DNA of 5,281 bases from Lentzea sp. (GTDB taxonomy: Bacteria; Actinomycetota; Actinomycetes; Mycobacteriales; Pseudonocardiaceae). The position numbers and the translations under genes are program-made. Positions 4,846 to 5,281 of this stretch are shown piece after piece; position 1 is the stretch's first letter; every line of letters begins with the position of its first letter. The notes beneath the pieces are model-generated. The model saw only the letters and a list, made by a program, of their open reading frames with translations. It made no database searches and was not told where the DNA came from. The DNA lies in contig JASLAV010001003.1 in assembly GCA_030146905.1 (NCBI GenBank), positions 1 to 5,281 on the forward strand, in the 5' to 3' direction.

Positions 4846-5281
4846 ATGAGCGCGAAGACCGGAGCGAGAAAAGGGGAGCGAGTCCCCGCAGCGTCGCTGC
4901 CGGTCGCCCGAATCGTGGTGGACGTGCCCCTGGCCCACCTCGACAGGCCGTTCGACTACCTGGTTCCGTCCGAACTGGACGATGCCGCCGTTCCCGGCTG
5001 CCGCGTCCGCGTCAGGTTCGCGGGCCAGCTGGTCGACGGCTACCTCCTGGAACGCGTCGAGAGCTCCGAGTACGGCAAGAAGCTCGCGTTCATCGAGAAG
5101 GTCGTGTCGCCGGAACCGGTGCTGACACCGGAGATCGCCGCCCTGGCCCGTGCGATCGCGGACAGGTACGCGGGCGGCATGATCGACGTGCTGCGCCTGG
5201 CCATCCCGCCCCGCCACGCCAGGGCCGAAGCGGCCCCGTCGCCGGAACCCGCGCCGTTGCCCCAGGTGCCCGCGTGGGTGG
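4846..5281 (+). CDS. priA: Primosomal protein N' (PriA), N-terminal part (3' end outside window)
   Basis: PriA recognises stalled or collapsed replication forks and starts replication restart by loading the primosome. The 145 visible residues match the actinobacterial PriA N-terminus: a basic variable leader (1-17), then LPVARIVVDVPLAHLDRPFD and YLVPSELDD, PGCRVRVRFAGQLVDGYLLE, EKVVSPEPVLTPEI, and AIADRYAGGMIDVLRLAIPP. This is the 3'-DNA-binding domain plus the start of the linker to the winged helix; the helicase motifs lie beyond the window, so whether ATPase residues are intact (they are often altered in actinobacteria) cannot be judged. The ATG at 4846 is chosen because conserved sequence begins 17 residues later. 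AAGAGG lies only 1 nt before it, too close for a normal Shine-Dalgarno; GATACA at 4831-4836 could be a -10 for a leaderless transcript. An in-frame GTG at 4825 is an alternative. It starts 30 bp after the preceding pseudogene. Confidence 0.95.
   Translation, partial: MSAKTGARKGERVPAASLPVARIVVDVPLAHLDRPFDYLVPSELDDAAVPGCRVRVRFAGQLVDGYLLERVESSEYGKKLAFIEKVVSPEPVLTPEIAALARAIADRYAGGMIDVLRLAIPPRHARAEAAPSPEPAPLPQVPAWV

Noticed and set aside
4603..5217. Minus-strand open frames opposite priA and the end of the membrane-protein gene
   Set aside because: They are antisense to well-supported priA sequence and their translations show only composition bias.

Overview
The window is high-GC, densely coding DNA with strong third-position G/C bias. 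The gene families point to an actinomycete, most plausibly a Pseudonocardiales genus such as Lentzea, Saccharothrix or relatives. That placement is an inference from gene style and protein similarity recalled by eye; no search was run.

Layout, left to right. (1) Positions 1-939 (+) hold the C-terminal 312 residues of a large regulator ending in a winged-helix plus BTAD (SARP/AfsR-like) module; its start lies off the left edge. (2) Positions 929-1411 (-) encode a small Sec-exported protein made almost entirely of RTX-type calcium-binding nonapeptides. It converges on the regulator and overlaps its tail by 11 bp. (3) A 438-bp divergent spacer (1412-1849) separates the RTX gene from the next exported protein. 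It is not empty: it holds a decayed N-terminus of a second SARP-family regulator on the minus strand (1560-1709), several perfect inverted repeats, a three-armed structure whose arms can pair in two exclusive ways, a terminator-like hairpin and a doubtful small plus-strand ORF. (4) Positions 1850-3796 (+) encode a complete Tat-exported, phosphocholine-type phospholipase C with its two C-terminal DUF756-like domains. (5) Positions 3839-4815 (+) hold a membrane-associated, pentapeptide-like protein of the kind usually annotated 'membrane-associated oxidoreductase'. It is split over three reading frames by two frameshifts of the same sign. (6) Positions 4846-5281 (+) are the start of priA, the primosomal replication restart protein, which runs off the right edge.

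The genes do not form an evident pathway. Two exported proteins (the RTX protein and the phospholipase) diverge from a spacer that looks like the scar of a lost regulator gene, and a damaged membrane-protein gene sits just before housekeeping priA. I see no CRISPR array, tRNA, rRNA, transposase or convincing new defence or biosynthetic system. The most interesting part is the 1412-1849 spacer.
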